The translations under genes were made by a program, and so were the position numbers. 64,000 nucleotides of DNA. It comes from Saccharum officinarum. Its lineage: Eukaryota; Streptophyta; Magnoliopsida; Poales; Poaceae. The stretch's first letter is position 1. Each line of letters begins with the position of its first letter. Shown here piece by piece: positions 23,061 through 35,371 of this stretch. The stretch lies in assembly GCA_020631735.1 (NCBI GenBank), contig CM036191.1, forward strand, positions 38,237,335 through 38,301,334, read 5' to 3'. The notes under the pieces were generated by a model. That model saw only the letters and a program-made list of their open reading frames with translations. It had not been told where the DNA came from and did no database searches.

Positions 23061-23566
23061 CCAAAAGCCTCTATATCCTTCATAGGAATAAAAACTTTAG
23101 TGAGAAAAATATTCTCAAAAACTTCTCTAATTGAATCTTCAAATATTGCTATCCTCTATTTCGGATTTCTTGCTAACCAAACATAAAGAGCAGGAGTTGG
23201 CTCTATAAATACGCATAAGACATAGAAAAGTTGTTAGAGGATGTAGTAGATAGTGTTTTTTTATTGAAATGGCTCTTTGAACAATACTTTAGAGAGCGAA
23301 TTTAAGAAAATCTCTCTCTCTGATGCTCTAGCCGCCTGGTATCGAAATAGGCCCTAATTCGATGCATGCACGCCAAGATGGTGGCACACGGGATGTTTGG
23401 AAGCTAGCGTATGATGTTTTGTTGACGATGAGCCCATGAGGTGATATATAGTAGGGTGTCAGCACTCAGCATCGCATGATGACGCGTGTGCACCACGGAG
23501 TCCACAATTGACGTGTGCTTCTTGGGAACTTAATCTGGGTCTACTTTTCATAAAAGGCATAGAGTA

Positions 23567-23720
23567 AAGTGCACCTGCTGTCCTTAAACTTGCGCTGTTG
23601 TGTTATCCTAGTCTCTAAAGTTACAAAATGGTCGTTTAGGTGTCTAATCTTTGTTTGGGTCTCTGTTGGGTCCAACCGGGTGTCGACACGCGTTGAACTA
23701 ATGCAAATACCCCCAGGACT
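23567..23720 (+). repeat. Dispersed repeat, first copy
   Basis: This stretch ('...ccttaaacttgcgc...', 'ctaaagttacaaaatggtcgttt', 'ggtccaaccgggtgtcgacac') matches in inverse the sequence at about 48255-48418 next to the ARM-repeat pseudogene. It marks a moderately diverged dispersed family of unknown class. Confidence 0.5.
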
Positions 23721-24059
23721 CTTGCACTGCGTGTGTGCGTTGGGATGGGTACCGGCGCACGCTCACCCCCAATAATTAGCGACGTGCGCGTGTGCAGAAC
23801 CAGAGAAGCCCACTTATTATTACGTGAACTGGGTTTGCAGGTTGCGATCTGTGGGTTGGGAAGCAGTTTCTTTCTCCCTTCTCGTATCTAGTTTCAGCCC
23901 ATACATGTTGAATTGGCCCATTTGCCATTTTATATTTCTCGTGTCTATGTCCATGGTCCGGTATTTAAGTTTTACGAGCCTTTCATTTATCTTTTGGGAT
24001 AGCAGGTACGTGGGAGATGAAACGGGCAGAGGATAGTTTCACATCTATATAAATGCAAA

Positions 24060-24980
24060 ACCAGTATATACAAAATGATATTGTCTTATGCTCTATAAAA
24101 TTTTCTATAAGCTTACTCGATTTTGAATTCAGGAACTTTATACTAGCACATTAAAACTTTTTACTTTAATATTTAAAACTTTATAATTTTAAATTTTATT
24201 TTTAAGATGAAGGGACTTTATACTAGCATATTTAAAACTTTGCACTAGCACATTTAAGAACTTTATACTAGCACATTTAAAACTTTGTATTTCAAACTTT
24301 GAAACTTGTAATTTTCAAACTTTACACTTTAAATTTAGGAACTTTATATTAGCATATTTTAAACTTTTTATTTTAAGATTTAAAACTTTGTAATTTCAAA
24401 TTTTATTTTAAAAATTTAGAAACTTTATACTAGCACATTTTAATCTTCTTACTTAAGATTTAAAACTTTGTAATTGAAATTTTATTTTTAAAATTTAGAA
24501 ACTTTATAATAGCACATTTAAAACTTTGTATTTCAATCTTTAAAAACTTTGTAATTTCAAACTTACATTTTAAATTTAAAAACTTTATACTGGCACATTT
24601 AAAACTTTATACTTTAATATTTAAAACTTTGTAATTTCAAACTTTACATTTTAAATTCAGGAACTTTATACTAGCACATTTAAAACATCTACTTTAAGAT
24701 TCAAAAATTTGTAATTTTAAATTTATTTTTAAAATTGAGGAATATTATACTAGCACATACAAAACTTTACATTTTAAATTCATGAACTAGCACATACAAA
24801 ACTTTGGGATTTCAAAATTCTACACACCTAAATTCAGGTATTATTTCAAACTTTGTACTGACATGCTATGAACTTTATATACCTAAAATGGAACTTTGTA
24901 ATTTGAAACTTTACACTCCAAGGTTCGAAACTTTGTACTATAGCATTTGAAACTTTATACTCCTAGGTGCAAAACTTTAT
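24060..24980. repeat. AT-rich tandem repeat array
   Basis: A degenerate unit of roughly 60-120 bp built from 'aactttatactagcacattt', 'aaaactttgtaatttcaaa' and 'ttttaaattta' is repeated about ten times. Adjacent copies differ in length and order, as in an old minisatellite. No coding potential. It ends about 200 bp before the non-autonomous LTR element. Confidence 0.75.
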
Positions 24981-25190
24981 CATCACGAAAATTATTTTGA
25001 AACATATCAACATGGATATACTTTAATAGATCTCGTCGTAATGAACGTAATGGTGCAAACGGAATTAAAAATAAATGCTTGATAAGAAAATTATCATATT
25101 TTAAAGTTTGTGTAGCATATAAGTATTTCACAAAAACAGAATCTGACATAGATCTGACACACGCATGCGCCTCCCTCTCCCCCCCACATC

Positions 25191-26154
25191 TGTCACACCC
25201 GATTTTCTAAAGAATAAAACCAGGCTAATCATATGTGTGCCCAGGATGTCCACACATATGTCAGAATGAAAAAGTATCAGAAACAATGTTATTATATAAC
25301 ATATACATAGCTATATTAACACTTACATCAGAGTATCGCGGAAGAGTGACTAAACTTCAGTCTCCATTCCTCTCAGGGACGGCTGACTGGTGGTTTCGTA
25401 TGCCAAACACTTCTGAAAAACTTCTGGAAACTCCACTATCTCTTTATCCTTTTTCTGAATAGGACCTTACTACACACTGGAGTGTGGGGAAATAGCAAGA
25501 GTGAGTCCATGTCGAACTCAACAAGTATAACACAGGGTTCATGAGGCTCAAAAAGGGTAGACACTGTTTGACTGCATTTAGCTTTTATTCATTATATAAT
25601 TAGCAATTGAGTAGCATCAAGGAATTCCAATTCCCATTAATGAACCAATGATCAATTGTAATAAGGATAATGAATAGCATTAACATGAGCATAATAATAA
25701 TCAACAGTAATTAAGCATGATATAACAATGGTGATCATCTATTCTGTAAGAATCCCCAAGGCCGCTCGTATCCGTGAGCACGGCTAGTATACCAGTTTAT
25801 TAAACTCTGCGCAGAGGTGTACACTTTCACTGCGAGTCATGATTTCCAAATGCATGGGTTTGCAAGGCCCAAAACATCAAAAACCATATAAAGCCATTCA
25901 AAAGTTCATCTAACTAGTTAGGGCCGCTAGGTTTTAGAAGTCAGTCTGTGTGATACAACCAGTCCCAGGGATTCACAGTCTGCTTTTCCCCATTTGCGCC
26001 ACAAGGGTAACCTCTAACAAGCTAGAAAATGTCCTTTAAACAACTAGAGCCAGAGCCATATAGCCCTCACATCTGTACTGTCAATCCCGGTTATCACTTA
26101 CAGGTAAGTCCTTACGGAGAGAAACTAGAGCAACAATATAACCCCTTGCTCTAG
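25191..26154 (-). repeat. Left (3') LTR of the non-autonomous element, first part
   Basis: Starts TGTCACACCCGATTTTCTAA and is nearly identical to 42752-43715 of the right LTR. It stops where the Tekay element inserted (TSD TCTAG). It continues after 38306. Confidence 0.92.
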
Positions 26155-29071
26155 TGTGACACCCTAATTTTTGGTATTATTTAAAAATAGATAAATTTGA
26201 TTTAAATATGCTTTTGTTGGTGCATTCAAATTTAGGGAATAATAAATTTTGTGAAATTAAAATTAATCATAAGGTTAACAATTTGTTTTTTGCACTCATG
26301 ATGTTGCACTATATTTTTGTGATGATTGGTTTGAGTCAAAGTTCAAAAGATATTCAAAAACATTTGAAAGTTTGATTTGGAAAATCAATTTAGAAAATAA
26401 AAAGGGATTCCTATTCATTCTACATCTCTTCCTCAGTTTCGGCCTGCTAGCCCGGTTTCCTCTTGGCCCGCTCGCTCCCCCGCGCTCCTTCTCCTGGGCC
26501 GCGGCCCAGCCCAGCCGGCCTGCCGCTGCCGCGCCCGTTCCCTCCTCTCGCAGTCACTGACAGCCGAGGCCCGCCCGTCAGTCCCTTCCCTTCCCCAACC
26601 TCCCGCTCCTCTCTCTCGGTCAAGGCCGCAACTGCCGCCCGCGCCCACGACCACTGAACGTGGGAGCGTCCTTCCCCCCGCGCCCGGCCTTCAAAAAGGG
26701 AGCCGGACCCCTTCACCGCCTCCCCTGCTACCCTTCCCGCTCCAATCCCGCTCGCGCGAGAGCCGCAACCGCAGCGTCCCAACTCGCCGGAGCATCCCGT
26801 CCGCTTCTCACCGGAATCCGCCATCTCCGTTGCGTCTTCGTCGAATTCTTCATTGCGGTGAGAACGCTCGTGCTCCTCTCTCTCTCCCTAGGTCTCTATT
26901 TCTTTGTTGTGTGGTCTCTAGGGCCGTGCCCGTAAGCTCCGACGAGCTTTTCGCTGCCGTCCATGGCGGGAGCCACTCGGGCTTACCCCGTGGCCGTGTT
27001 TTGCTTCGGGGTGAGTTCGCCTTCCTCTCCGCATCGCCCCGGTGCTCTCCATTTTGGAAACCGTGCACCCTAGCGCCTTATTGAGCATCACCGGCGAGCT
27101 CACGGTCGCCGGCCATGGCGACGCCGCCGTCTCCTCCCCTAAATCCGGCGGCCGGTCTCTCTCTCCTCTCCCCCATCTAATCTCGACCGCACATCGTGAG
27201 ATGAACGGTCCTGGTTGGTTGATACCCCTTCGGGGTCCATTTTTGTTAAAGAGACCCCCCGCTTTCATCTATTTGAACCCGCCGTCCATGGCATACTTCC
27301 GGAGTGCGCGTTCTCTTTCGGAAAACGTAGTTTCTTTGGTTTATATGAAAAATACGTTTTCAGATTAATTATAGAACTGCCACTGTAGTAAAATGTTTAT
27401 AAAATCGTCATTTTAGCTCCGATTCGACCCGTTCAACTTGCGTTAGTTTCGTAATTTCATAATCTACGCATTAGTGCCACTGATAGACCTGTTAGAAGCT
27501 TTTGAGTTTCTCGATTAAGTCTAGTTTAATAGCTAGTTTTGGAACCTTGTTAGCGCGTAACTTTTGCGTTGTAGCTCCGTTTTTCGTGCTCTTCGCGTCG
27601 TTGTGATCATAGCGAGACGTAGATGATTTTGGTAAACATTTTATTCAGATTTATTTATTGTTGGTGTACTGTTCTAATCGTAGTTATGTTTTGCTTGTAT
27701 GTCTGCTCCGAATTGCGTGTTGTACTTCGTGTCATTCGAGTTCAGATGGTGAGGAGTACGTTGGGAATCTGGACGCGTACGAGGAGCAGCAGGACCAGCA
27801 GCAGTTCATGAACTAAGGCAAGTATAGTATGGGCCTACCTTGTTGTCCTATTCATTATATAACATACTCATTATGCATGTGTCTAATATTGCTTGACTAT
27901 AAGGACTTCCTAGCAAATTGATGACCTGTACCTTGATTCCTATGGGAATTATTTGCATATGGGTAGAATGCTAGTGCTCTAATTAAACATGATCTACACT
28001 ATGACTGATGGAACCAATGGATGAACATGATGGTAACAATGGAACCATAGGGTAAAGGTGCAGATGATGTTGATCATGTTGCCCTAAACCCTCCGTAAGG
28101 ACTTATCTGTAGGACAAAAGCTGGGGCATACAGTGCAACCGTGAGAGTCATATGGCTCTAACTTTAGCTCAGTAGTAGGATCTTTTCTAGCTTATTAGAG
28201 GTTACCCGAAAGGGCGTAAGAGGGGCTTGCCACTTTGGGTATAGAACTGCCTCTGTTCTGATGTGTATAGCCTGCGGGAATTGTGCCATCGAAAGGGGGT
28301 TCTCTATATCTGCCTGTCGAGGAAACCTCGCGGCCCTAACATGTTAGAAGAGGCCTATGGAAGGCTTCATAGTGTACCCTGCCTACTCACCTTGGGAGTG
28401 TTAGGGTGTCGACGGGCCCCGGGCAAATGGGCAACACGACTCACGGGTAAAGATGCACAACCTTTGCAGAGTGTTAAAACTGTTATTACAGCCGTGCTCA
28501 CGGTCACGAGCGGCCCGAAAAACTCACAGAATAAATGTTTACTTGACATATGGATGGCTTATGATGATGATAATGAGATTATACGGATGCTCAATTACTC
28601 TCCTTAATTCTAGTAGGTGATCATGTGGGTTAAACGGGAGCTTAAGTATAATTAAGTAATAATAAAATGTTGAACTATTAAAAATGCTAACTGTAGTCAA
28701 CCGTGTCTATCCTTTTTGAGCCTCATGAATCCTCATACTATACTTGCGAAGTACAAGTGTACTCACACTTGTTGCTATTTTGTTTTTGGATAAAAATCCC
28801 GGATGGGTAACAGATGACAGTTTCTACGAGGACTTCTCGGAAGATTTCTAGGTTTGGGTCAACCAGTCGTCCTTCCCTGTGGATCAGACGCTACGCCTGA
28901 GAGTTGCTATTTACTTTTTCGCTTGTTATGTAAGAACTACGTGATGTAATAACGTTATGTATGTACACAGTGATGATACTTCTGTTAATTTGTCGGCTTA
29001 TGTGTGCGACTACTCCTGGGACGCATATAAGATGTATGCACTCTATATTGTCCTTTAATTGGAGTGTGACA
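26155..29071 (+). repeat. 5' LTR of the Tekay-type element
   Basis: Starts TGTGACACCCTAATTTTTGG and ends GGAGTGTGACA. It has an AT-rich U3, a GC-rich block at 26440-26830 likely to hold the promoter (TTCAAAAAGGGAGCCGG near 26690) and a CT-rich leader. It also contains a coding-like segment at 27745-27818 that ends at AAG|GCAAGTA. Confidence 0.95.
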
Positions 29072-29074
29072 AAT

Positions 29075-29086
29075 TGGTATCAGAGT
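29075..29086 (+). other. Primer binding site (TTGGTATCAGAG)
   Basis: It lies three bases after the 5' LTR and is complementary to the 3' end of plant initiator methionine tRNA, the usual primer for chromoviruses. Confidence 0.9.
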
Positions 29087-29259
29087 CGTGTCGACTGTAG
29101 GACGCAAACCTAGATAGAAATGGTCGTTTCTAGGAGTTTGACTTTATTTATTTACTTGCTACTATCTCCATCTTGATATTTTATTAAAATTTTATGCTCT
29201 ATTTCTTATTCTATTGCATAAAATATTGACTCTGATAATATTTTATATCAAAACTATAG

Positions 29260-30167
29260 ATGCCTCGCCTCAGTGCCGCTGCCTACGTCGCCCAGTTCAT
29301 TCCAGCAGCACCTGCTCCACCAGCACCACCAGCAGTACCACCAGTGGAGCCAGAGGTCGTCCACATCTCCGACGAGGAAGAGGAGGAACCCATGGAAGAG
29401 GAGGCATTTTCAGCGGATGCATCTGATGGTCCCGCTTCGACCCCCGTGGCTGCACCCATCCCACATGTGGATGGCCAGTCCCCGCTGCTACACCTCCACC
29501 AGCTTCTCAGGCCGCTTCTGCACCAACACCAGTGTCCTCCCCATCTGCTTTAGAGGAGCCAGAAGAGATAGGATGGACCACCAGGAACAAGTTTAAGGAA
29601 GCTCCCGAAGATGCCCATTACCACCACCTCCTTACCACCATGCTAGTCGAGTACTATCCAGAGTTTGCTGCCTCGGTGAAGTACTACTGTGCAGAGCACA
29701 CGCATCCAGTGGAGGCGGCATACTAGAAGACCAATGTGATCATCACCGCCTGGAACAACACCGACCAATCTCAAGATGTTGTGACTACCCATAGCCACCG
29801 AGCCAGGCGTGCCAGTGCTTATGACAGCTTGGAAGATGCTGCGCAGGCGGCGTACCTGCATTACCATGGTCGATGTTTTGAGGACATGCAGAATGATCGC
29901 TACCGGTATCTTCCACGCTATGACCCGAAGGAGAAGACATGGGCGGTGTTGGCTCCTCCAGCTTCTGATCCCACCTTGGACACCACAGTGAGGCACCTCA
30001 GCGCCATGCAGGAGGCCAACGAAGCACTCAGGGAAGAGCTTCATGCGGCGCAAAAATCTGAAAAACGCCTTCAGAATCAGATAGATGAGATGGCCGTTCA
30101 GCTAGGACAACCTACCATTTACAAGAAGAAGGCCAGGGTGTTCACCATGGTGGATCGCGCACCTTAG
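29260..30167 (+). pseudogene. Extra ORF upstream of gag in the Tekay-type element (unknown function)
   Basis: It starts MPRLSAAAYVAQF after ..CTATAG and runs about 300 codons to the TAG at 30165. The N-terminal third is proline-rich, then strongly acidic (HISDEEEEEPMEEE). The middle holds YYPEFAASVKYYCAEHTHPV and the C-terminal part (EANEALREELHAAQKSEKRL) has a coiled-coil pattern. A one-base frame change near 29474 and a TAG at 29724-29726, where a tryptophan is expected, break it. It has none of the usual gag motifs, and it is separate from gag, with a ~690-bp non-coding leader between them. Function is unknown. A structural or regulatory accessory protein is a guess. Confidence 0.7.
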
Positions 30168-30855
30168 ATACTTGCAGCCCCACCATAATGAATGCGTTTT
30201 AGATCGAGAGTCGTGTCAAGCTTGTGTATGTTTTGTGAATCTTTCGTTGTCTCGTTGATTGTGTTGTTGAACTTGGATGATTTGGAGTTTGTGTGATTGT
30301 TGGAACAGTGTGGGCTTGTCCACATGTTCTTTTTATCAAAACCTTAAGTTAGTGTTTGTTTAACTTAGTTGGGGTTAAATTTCTGCATCACTGCTGTGCT
30401 GTTTTTCAGAGCAGTCTGCAATGTTTGTCTCATATCTCTAAATCTCTACGTCCAAAAATTATGAAATTTTTGTGGAAAGAACTAGACTTGCTTACCTCTC
30501 ATTTCCCACTGGAATCACCTCATTATCAATTTTGGTTTGAGAGATATGCCTGCTACAACCTGGCAAGTCTGTGCAGTCTGTAACCTAGAACAGAAATTGT
30601 TTAGCTCAGTTTTTGATGATGTTGCCGTCTGTATCAGTGAAAAAGTTCTATACAAAAGTTGTAGCAGACTCTTTAAGCTTTCCAACGATGTATGCCACGC
30701 TTATTTTGGATTTCTGAAACTCGAGTTACACTTCAATTTCTGATCTGCTGTTGTAGACACCCGTCCAGAAATTTTCAGCTATGTTATTTACCTTTTGTAA
30801 ATAATTTGTAAATTTTTGGAAGATCTCTAAAAGTTTGCACATTGCTTGGAAGCAG
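30168..30855 (+). other. Leader between the extra ORF and gag
   Basis: Non-coding. It contains 'aaagttgtagcagactc' and 'aagctttccaacgatgta', which have counterparts in the internal region of the non-autonomous element (near 41270-41310, minus strand). Confidence 0.6.
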
Positions 30856-31999
30856 ATGGCCACCAGAGGAGGACGTGGCAGAGGCCATGGACGTGGCTGT
30901 GGACATGGAGCTTTAGTGGATCCACCTCCGCCACCGCCGGTGACAATTGAGCAGTTGATGGCCATGCAAGCGCAGCTCATGCAGACAGTGATGGACCGTC
31001 TCGGTGAGCAACCAGCAGGAGCACCCCCACCTGTGCAGGTCCGTGACAAGCGTGGTGAGTTTCTGAAAGGACGCCCACCTGTGTTCACACATGCCTCTGA
31101 ACCTATGGAGGCGGATGACTGGCTAAGAGCTGTGGAAAAGCAGCTAAACATTGCACAGTGCAACGACTTGGAGAAAGTCTTGTACGCCTCAGGTCAACTC
31201 CAAGGAGCTGCTCAGGATTGGTGGGAGTCATTCCAGTATGGACGTCCAGAGAATGCTCCAGAGATCACGTGGAAAGAGTTCACGGAGAATTTTAGGTCCT
31301 ATCACATCCCTGAGGGACTTATTGAACTGAAGCAAGAGGAGTTCCGGGCTCTCAAGCAAGGGTCCATGTCTGTGGCGGAATACCGCGACAAGTTTGCACA
31401 ACTATCGTGATATGCCCCGGCTGAAGTGGCCAGGGATTCTGACAAACAGCGCCGTTTTCTAAAAGGGTTGTATGATGGACTCCAACTGCAATTGATGTCC
31501 AACAAGTATGCTAGTTTCCAAGAATTGGTGGATCGTGCTATTGTGATCAATAACAAGCGTAAAGAAATGGACCTCAAGAAGAGGAAGCTCCAGGGACAGG
31601 CGTCGGGTAGCAACACTCGCCCGCGAGCTTTCCCGCAGCAAGGTTTTCCGCAGAGGAACCAAGGACCACCCAACCAATGGAACAAAGGCCAGTATCCCCA
31701 GAGGAACCAGAACCAGCAGCGTCCCCAGTACCCATCGCAGTTTGGTAACCAGGGCCAGCAGCGTCCCCAGCAACAGCAAGCTACCAATCAGGCGCCACGT
31801 CAGGGGGTGCCCAACAATGCTCCAACCAAGAGTGGCACCCCAGGCAACCCCAATATCTGTTACAACTGTGGAGAGGTGGGACACTATTCGTACCATTGCC
31901 CAAAGAAGCAGAACCGGCAGGCCCCGCAGAACCAGCAGAACAACCAGAGACCCAACGCTCGACCTCCGTTCACCGGCAAGGTGAATCATGTGTCGTCAG
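30856..31999 (+). pseudogene. gag of the Tekay-type element (broken by a stop)
   Basis: Starts MATRGGRGRGHGRG. The capsid-type gag domain follows (VFTHASEPMEADDWL, LYASGQLQGAAQDWW, EFRALKQGSMSVAEYRDKF). After a Gln/Pro-rich stretch comes a CCHC zinc knuckle, CYNCGEVGHYSYHC, at 31858-31899. A TGA at 31408-31410 interrupts a conserved LS(R)YAP motif, consistent with CGA to TGA. Gag proteins form the virus-like particle and bind the RNA. Here only a truncated product could be made without readthrough. Confidence 0.92.
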
Positions 32000-34900
32000 A
32001 ATCAGCTCAGGAGGCGCCTGAGGTTATGCTGGGTACGTTTAGCGTCAATTCCATCTCCGCTACAGTACTTTTTGATTCTGGTGCCTCACATTCTTTCATA
32101 TCCCAAGCTTTTGTTAGAATGCATAGCATACCCCTGTGTGCCATGAAGGATCCTATGTTAGTAAATTCACCGGGGGTAGCATGCCAGCAAATTATTGGAG
32201 CCCTTCTACTAGTATATTCCTAAGGGGGTAGCTTTTAAAGTAAATCCAATTGTTCTGAGAACCGCTGGGATTGACCTCATCCTGGGAATGGATTGGATGA
32301 AGCAGCATAGAGCAGTGATACAATGTCAGGAGAAATCTGTTGTTGTGATAGCTCCAAGTGGTGATAGAATTTGTGTCGAAGTGGAAGTGCAAGCTCAACC
32401 AACCACCACTGTCAACCAGTTGAGCGATGTTGCCAACCAGGAGAATCAGGTGGTGGACGAATTCCCTGATGTGTTCCCCGATGAATTGCCAGGTATGCCA
32501 CCCGATCGCGACATCGAATTCCTTATTGAGCTTTTGCCTAGAACTGCACCCATAACTAAGAGACCATATAGAATGGGGGTAGATGAATTAGAAGAACTAA
32601 AGAAACAAATTAAGGAATTGCAAGAGAAAGGTTTTATTCGTCCTAGTTCTTCACCTTGGGGAGCACCTGTTATATTTATGGATAAGAAAGATGGCACACG
32701 AAGGATGTGTGTCGACTATAGGTCCCTTAATGAAGTCACAATCAAAAACAAGTACCCACTCCCTAGAATTGATGATTTATTTGATCAGTTGAAAGGTGCT
32801 TGTGTGTTCTCAAAAATTGACCTCCGTTCTGGATATCATCAACTAAAAATTCGTGCATCTGACATACCTAAGACAGCATTTACTACCAGATATGGCCTTT
32901 ATGAGTACACAGTGATGTCTTTTGGACTAACAAATGCACCTGCATACTTTATGTATCTGATGAACAAAGTATTCATGGAGTACTTGGATAAGTTTGTAGT
33001 GGTATTCATAGATGATATCCTAATATTCTCCAAGAATGAAGAGGAACATGCTGAACATTTAAGGTTAGTCTTACAAAAACTCAGGGAACATAAATTGTAT
33101 GCAAAAAGGAGCAAATGTGAGTTCTAGCTGAAAGAAGTATCTTTTCTGGGACATGTGGTCTCTAACAGTGGAATAGCTGTAGATCCCAGTAAGGTGCAAG
33201 ATGTGTTAAATTGGAAAGCCCGAGTCAATGTTAGTGAAATCCGTAGCTTTTTGGGTTTGGTTGGGTACTATAGAAGGTTTATTGAAGGATTCTCTAAGCT
33301 AGCTAAGCCTATGACAGCCCTACTAGAGAAGAATGCCAAATTTATATGGTCAGACAAATGTCAGGCTAACTTTGAGGAGCTTAAGAGAAGGTTGACGACA
33401 GCCCCAGTGTTGACCCTACCTGATTTAAGTAAGAGTTTCTCTATTTATTGTGATGCATCTCGCCTAGGCCTTGGATGTGTGCTTATACAAGAAGAAAAGG
33501 TTGTGGCCTACGCATCCAGGCAGTTGAGGAAGCATGAACTGAATTACCCAACCCATGACTTGGAATTAGCCGCAGTTGTCCATGCTCTGAAAATCTGGAG
33601 GCATTATTTGATCGGACATAAGTGTGACATCTATGCTGACCACAAGAGTTTAAAATACATTTTTACTCAGTCTGAGTTGAACTTAAGGCAACGTCATTGG
33701 CTGGAATTGATTAAAGATTATTATCTGGAAGTGCATTACCATCCTGGAAAGGCAAATGTTGTTGCCGATGCACTTAGCCAGAAGAGCTATGCCAACGGAT
33801 TTCAGTTGACATTTATACCAGCAGAGTTGCGAGCTGAAATAGAACATCTTAACTTGGGTTTTGTCAATAATGTAGTAGAATTGGCTATAGAACCTACATT
33901 GGAGCAAGAGATACGTAAAGGTCAGTTGGAGGATGAGAAATTAAAGGAGATTGTTGAGCATGTAGTGGTTGGAAAGGCACCAGGTTTCAGGTTGGATGAG
34001 AATGGTACTCTATGGTTTGGAAAAAGAATATGTGTACCTGAAGTGAAAGCTATCCGTGATATGATTCTGCGAGAGGCACATGATTCTGCTTATTCTATAC
34101 ACCCTGGAAGCACCAAAATGTACTTAGACCTTAAAGAGAAGTATTGGTGGTATGGTTTGAAAAGAGATGTGGCGGAGTATGTGGCCCTATGTGATACTTG
34201 TCAAAGGGTGAAAGCTGAACACCAAAGACCTGCAGGATTGTTGCAACCAATGAGAATACCAGAGTGGAAATGGGAAGAAGTCGGTATGGACTTCATTACT
34301 GGATTACCCCGCACGCAACACGGATATGATTCAATCTGGGTAATAGTGGATCGACTTACTAAGGTAGCCCACTTCCTACTAGTCAAAACCACTTATAGTG
34401 GCGCAAAGTTAGCGGAGTTGTATATGGAGAGAATAGTGTGTCTGCATGGGGTTCCAAAGAAGATTGTGTCTGACCGAGGAACTCAGTTTACATCACATTT
34501 TTGGCATAAGGTACATAGTGCTTTGGGAACAAAGCTAAATTTCAATTCTGCATATCATCCCCAAACCGATGGACAGACAGAAAGGACCAATCAAATCTTG
34601 GAAGATATGTTGAGAGCTTGTACTTTACAGTATGGTACTAATTGGGATAAGAGTTTGTCATACGCTGAGTTTTCATATAACAACAGTCACCAGAAAAGTC
34701 TCAAAATGGCACCATTCGAAGCTTTATATGGACATAAGTGTAGAACACCTTTATTCTAGAATCAGACCGGCGAAACTCAAGTGTTTGGACCAGATGTCCT
34801 ACGCAATGCAGAGGAACAAGTGAGGATGATTAGGGATAATTTGAGAATAGCACAGTCTAGACAGAAAAGCTATGCTGATATCCGAAGGAGAGAGTTGAGT

Positions 34901-35326
34901 TTCAAAGTAGGTGACTATGTGTATTTGAAAGTGTCACCAATGAGAAATGTGAGAAGATTCAATATGAAGGGCAAGTTAGCACCGAGATATATGGGACCTT
35001 TCTAGATTCTGGAGAGACGTGGAGAAGTGGCTTATCAATTGGAATTGCCAGAAAGTTTATCAGGTGTGCATGATGTGTTCCATGTTTCTCAGTTGAAAAA
35101 GTGTTTGCGGGTACCAGAAGAGCAGATTCCTTTGGAAGAGCTTACTGTTAAAGAAGATCTCACGTATGAAGAGTATCCGGTAAAAATTCTTGAAACTGCA
35201 GAAAGAGTTACTAGGAGCCGCACTATAAAGATGTGCAAAGTGCAGTGGAATCGATATTCAGAAGATGAAGCCACTTGGGAAAGAGAAGAAGATCTGAGAA
35301 AATCTTATCCGCAGCTTTTTGAGTAA
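32000..35326 (+). pseudogene. pol of the Tekay-type element: protease, RT, RNase H, integrase, chromodomain (broken)
   Basis: The protease active site DSGAS is at about 32071-32085. A frame change near 32200-32220 separates it from the rest. RT has [14 protein letters not shown] and the catalytic FIDD at about 33007. RNase H has [10 protein letters not shown] and DHKSLKYI. Integrase has the HHCC zinc finger (CDTCQRVK), [17 protein letters not shown] and [10 protein letters not shown], so the D, D and E residues are present. The chromodomain (about 35165-35323) ends in WEREEDLRKSYPQLF. TAG stops lie at 33125-33127, 34757-34759 and 35003-35005. Gag and pol appear to be one reading unit, as usual in this clade. 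Confidence 0.95.
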
Positions 35327-35355
35327 GCATCATCCAATCTCGAGGACGAGATTCT

Positions 35356-35371
35356 CTTAAGGGGGTAGAAT
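35356..35371 (+). other. Polypurine tract (CTTAAGGGGGTAGAAT)
   Basis: A purine-rich stretch directly before the 3' LTR at 35372, where plus-strand synthesis is primed. Confidence 0.85.

Noticed and set aside
24060..24980. Possible CRISPR-like array because of regular short repeats
   Set aside because: Units vary in length and order, there are no unique spacers of constant size, and the DNA is plant nuclear.
26433..27268. Several overlapping ORFs on both strands of the Tekay LTR, repeated at 35649-36487
   Set aside because: They arise from the GC-rich promoter block of the LTR. The frames are not conserved between the strands and have no protein features.
29075..29086. A tRNA-Met gene near the 5' LTR
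   Set aside because: Only the 12-base primer binding site complementary to the tRNA end is present, not a tRNA gene.
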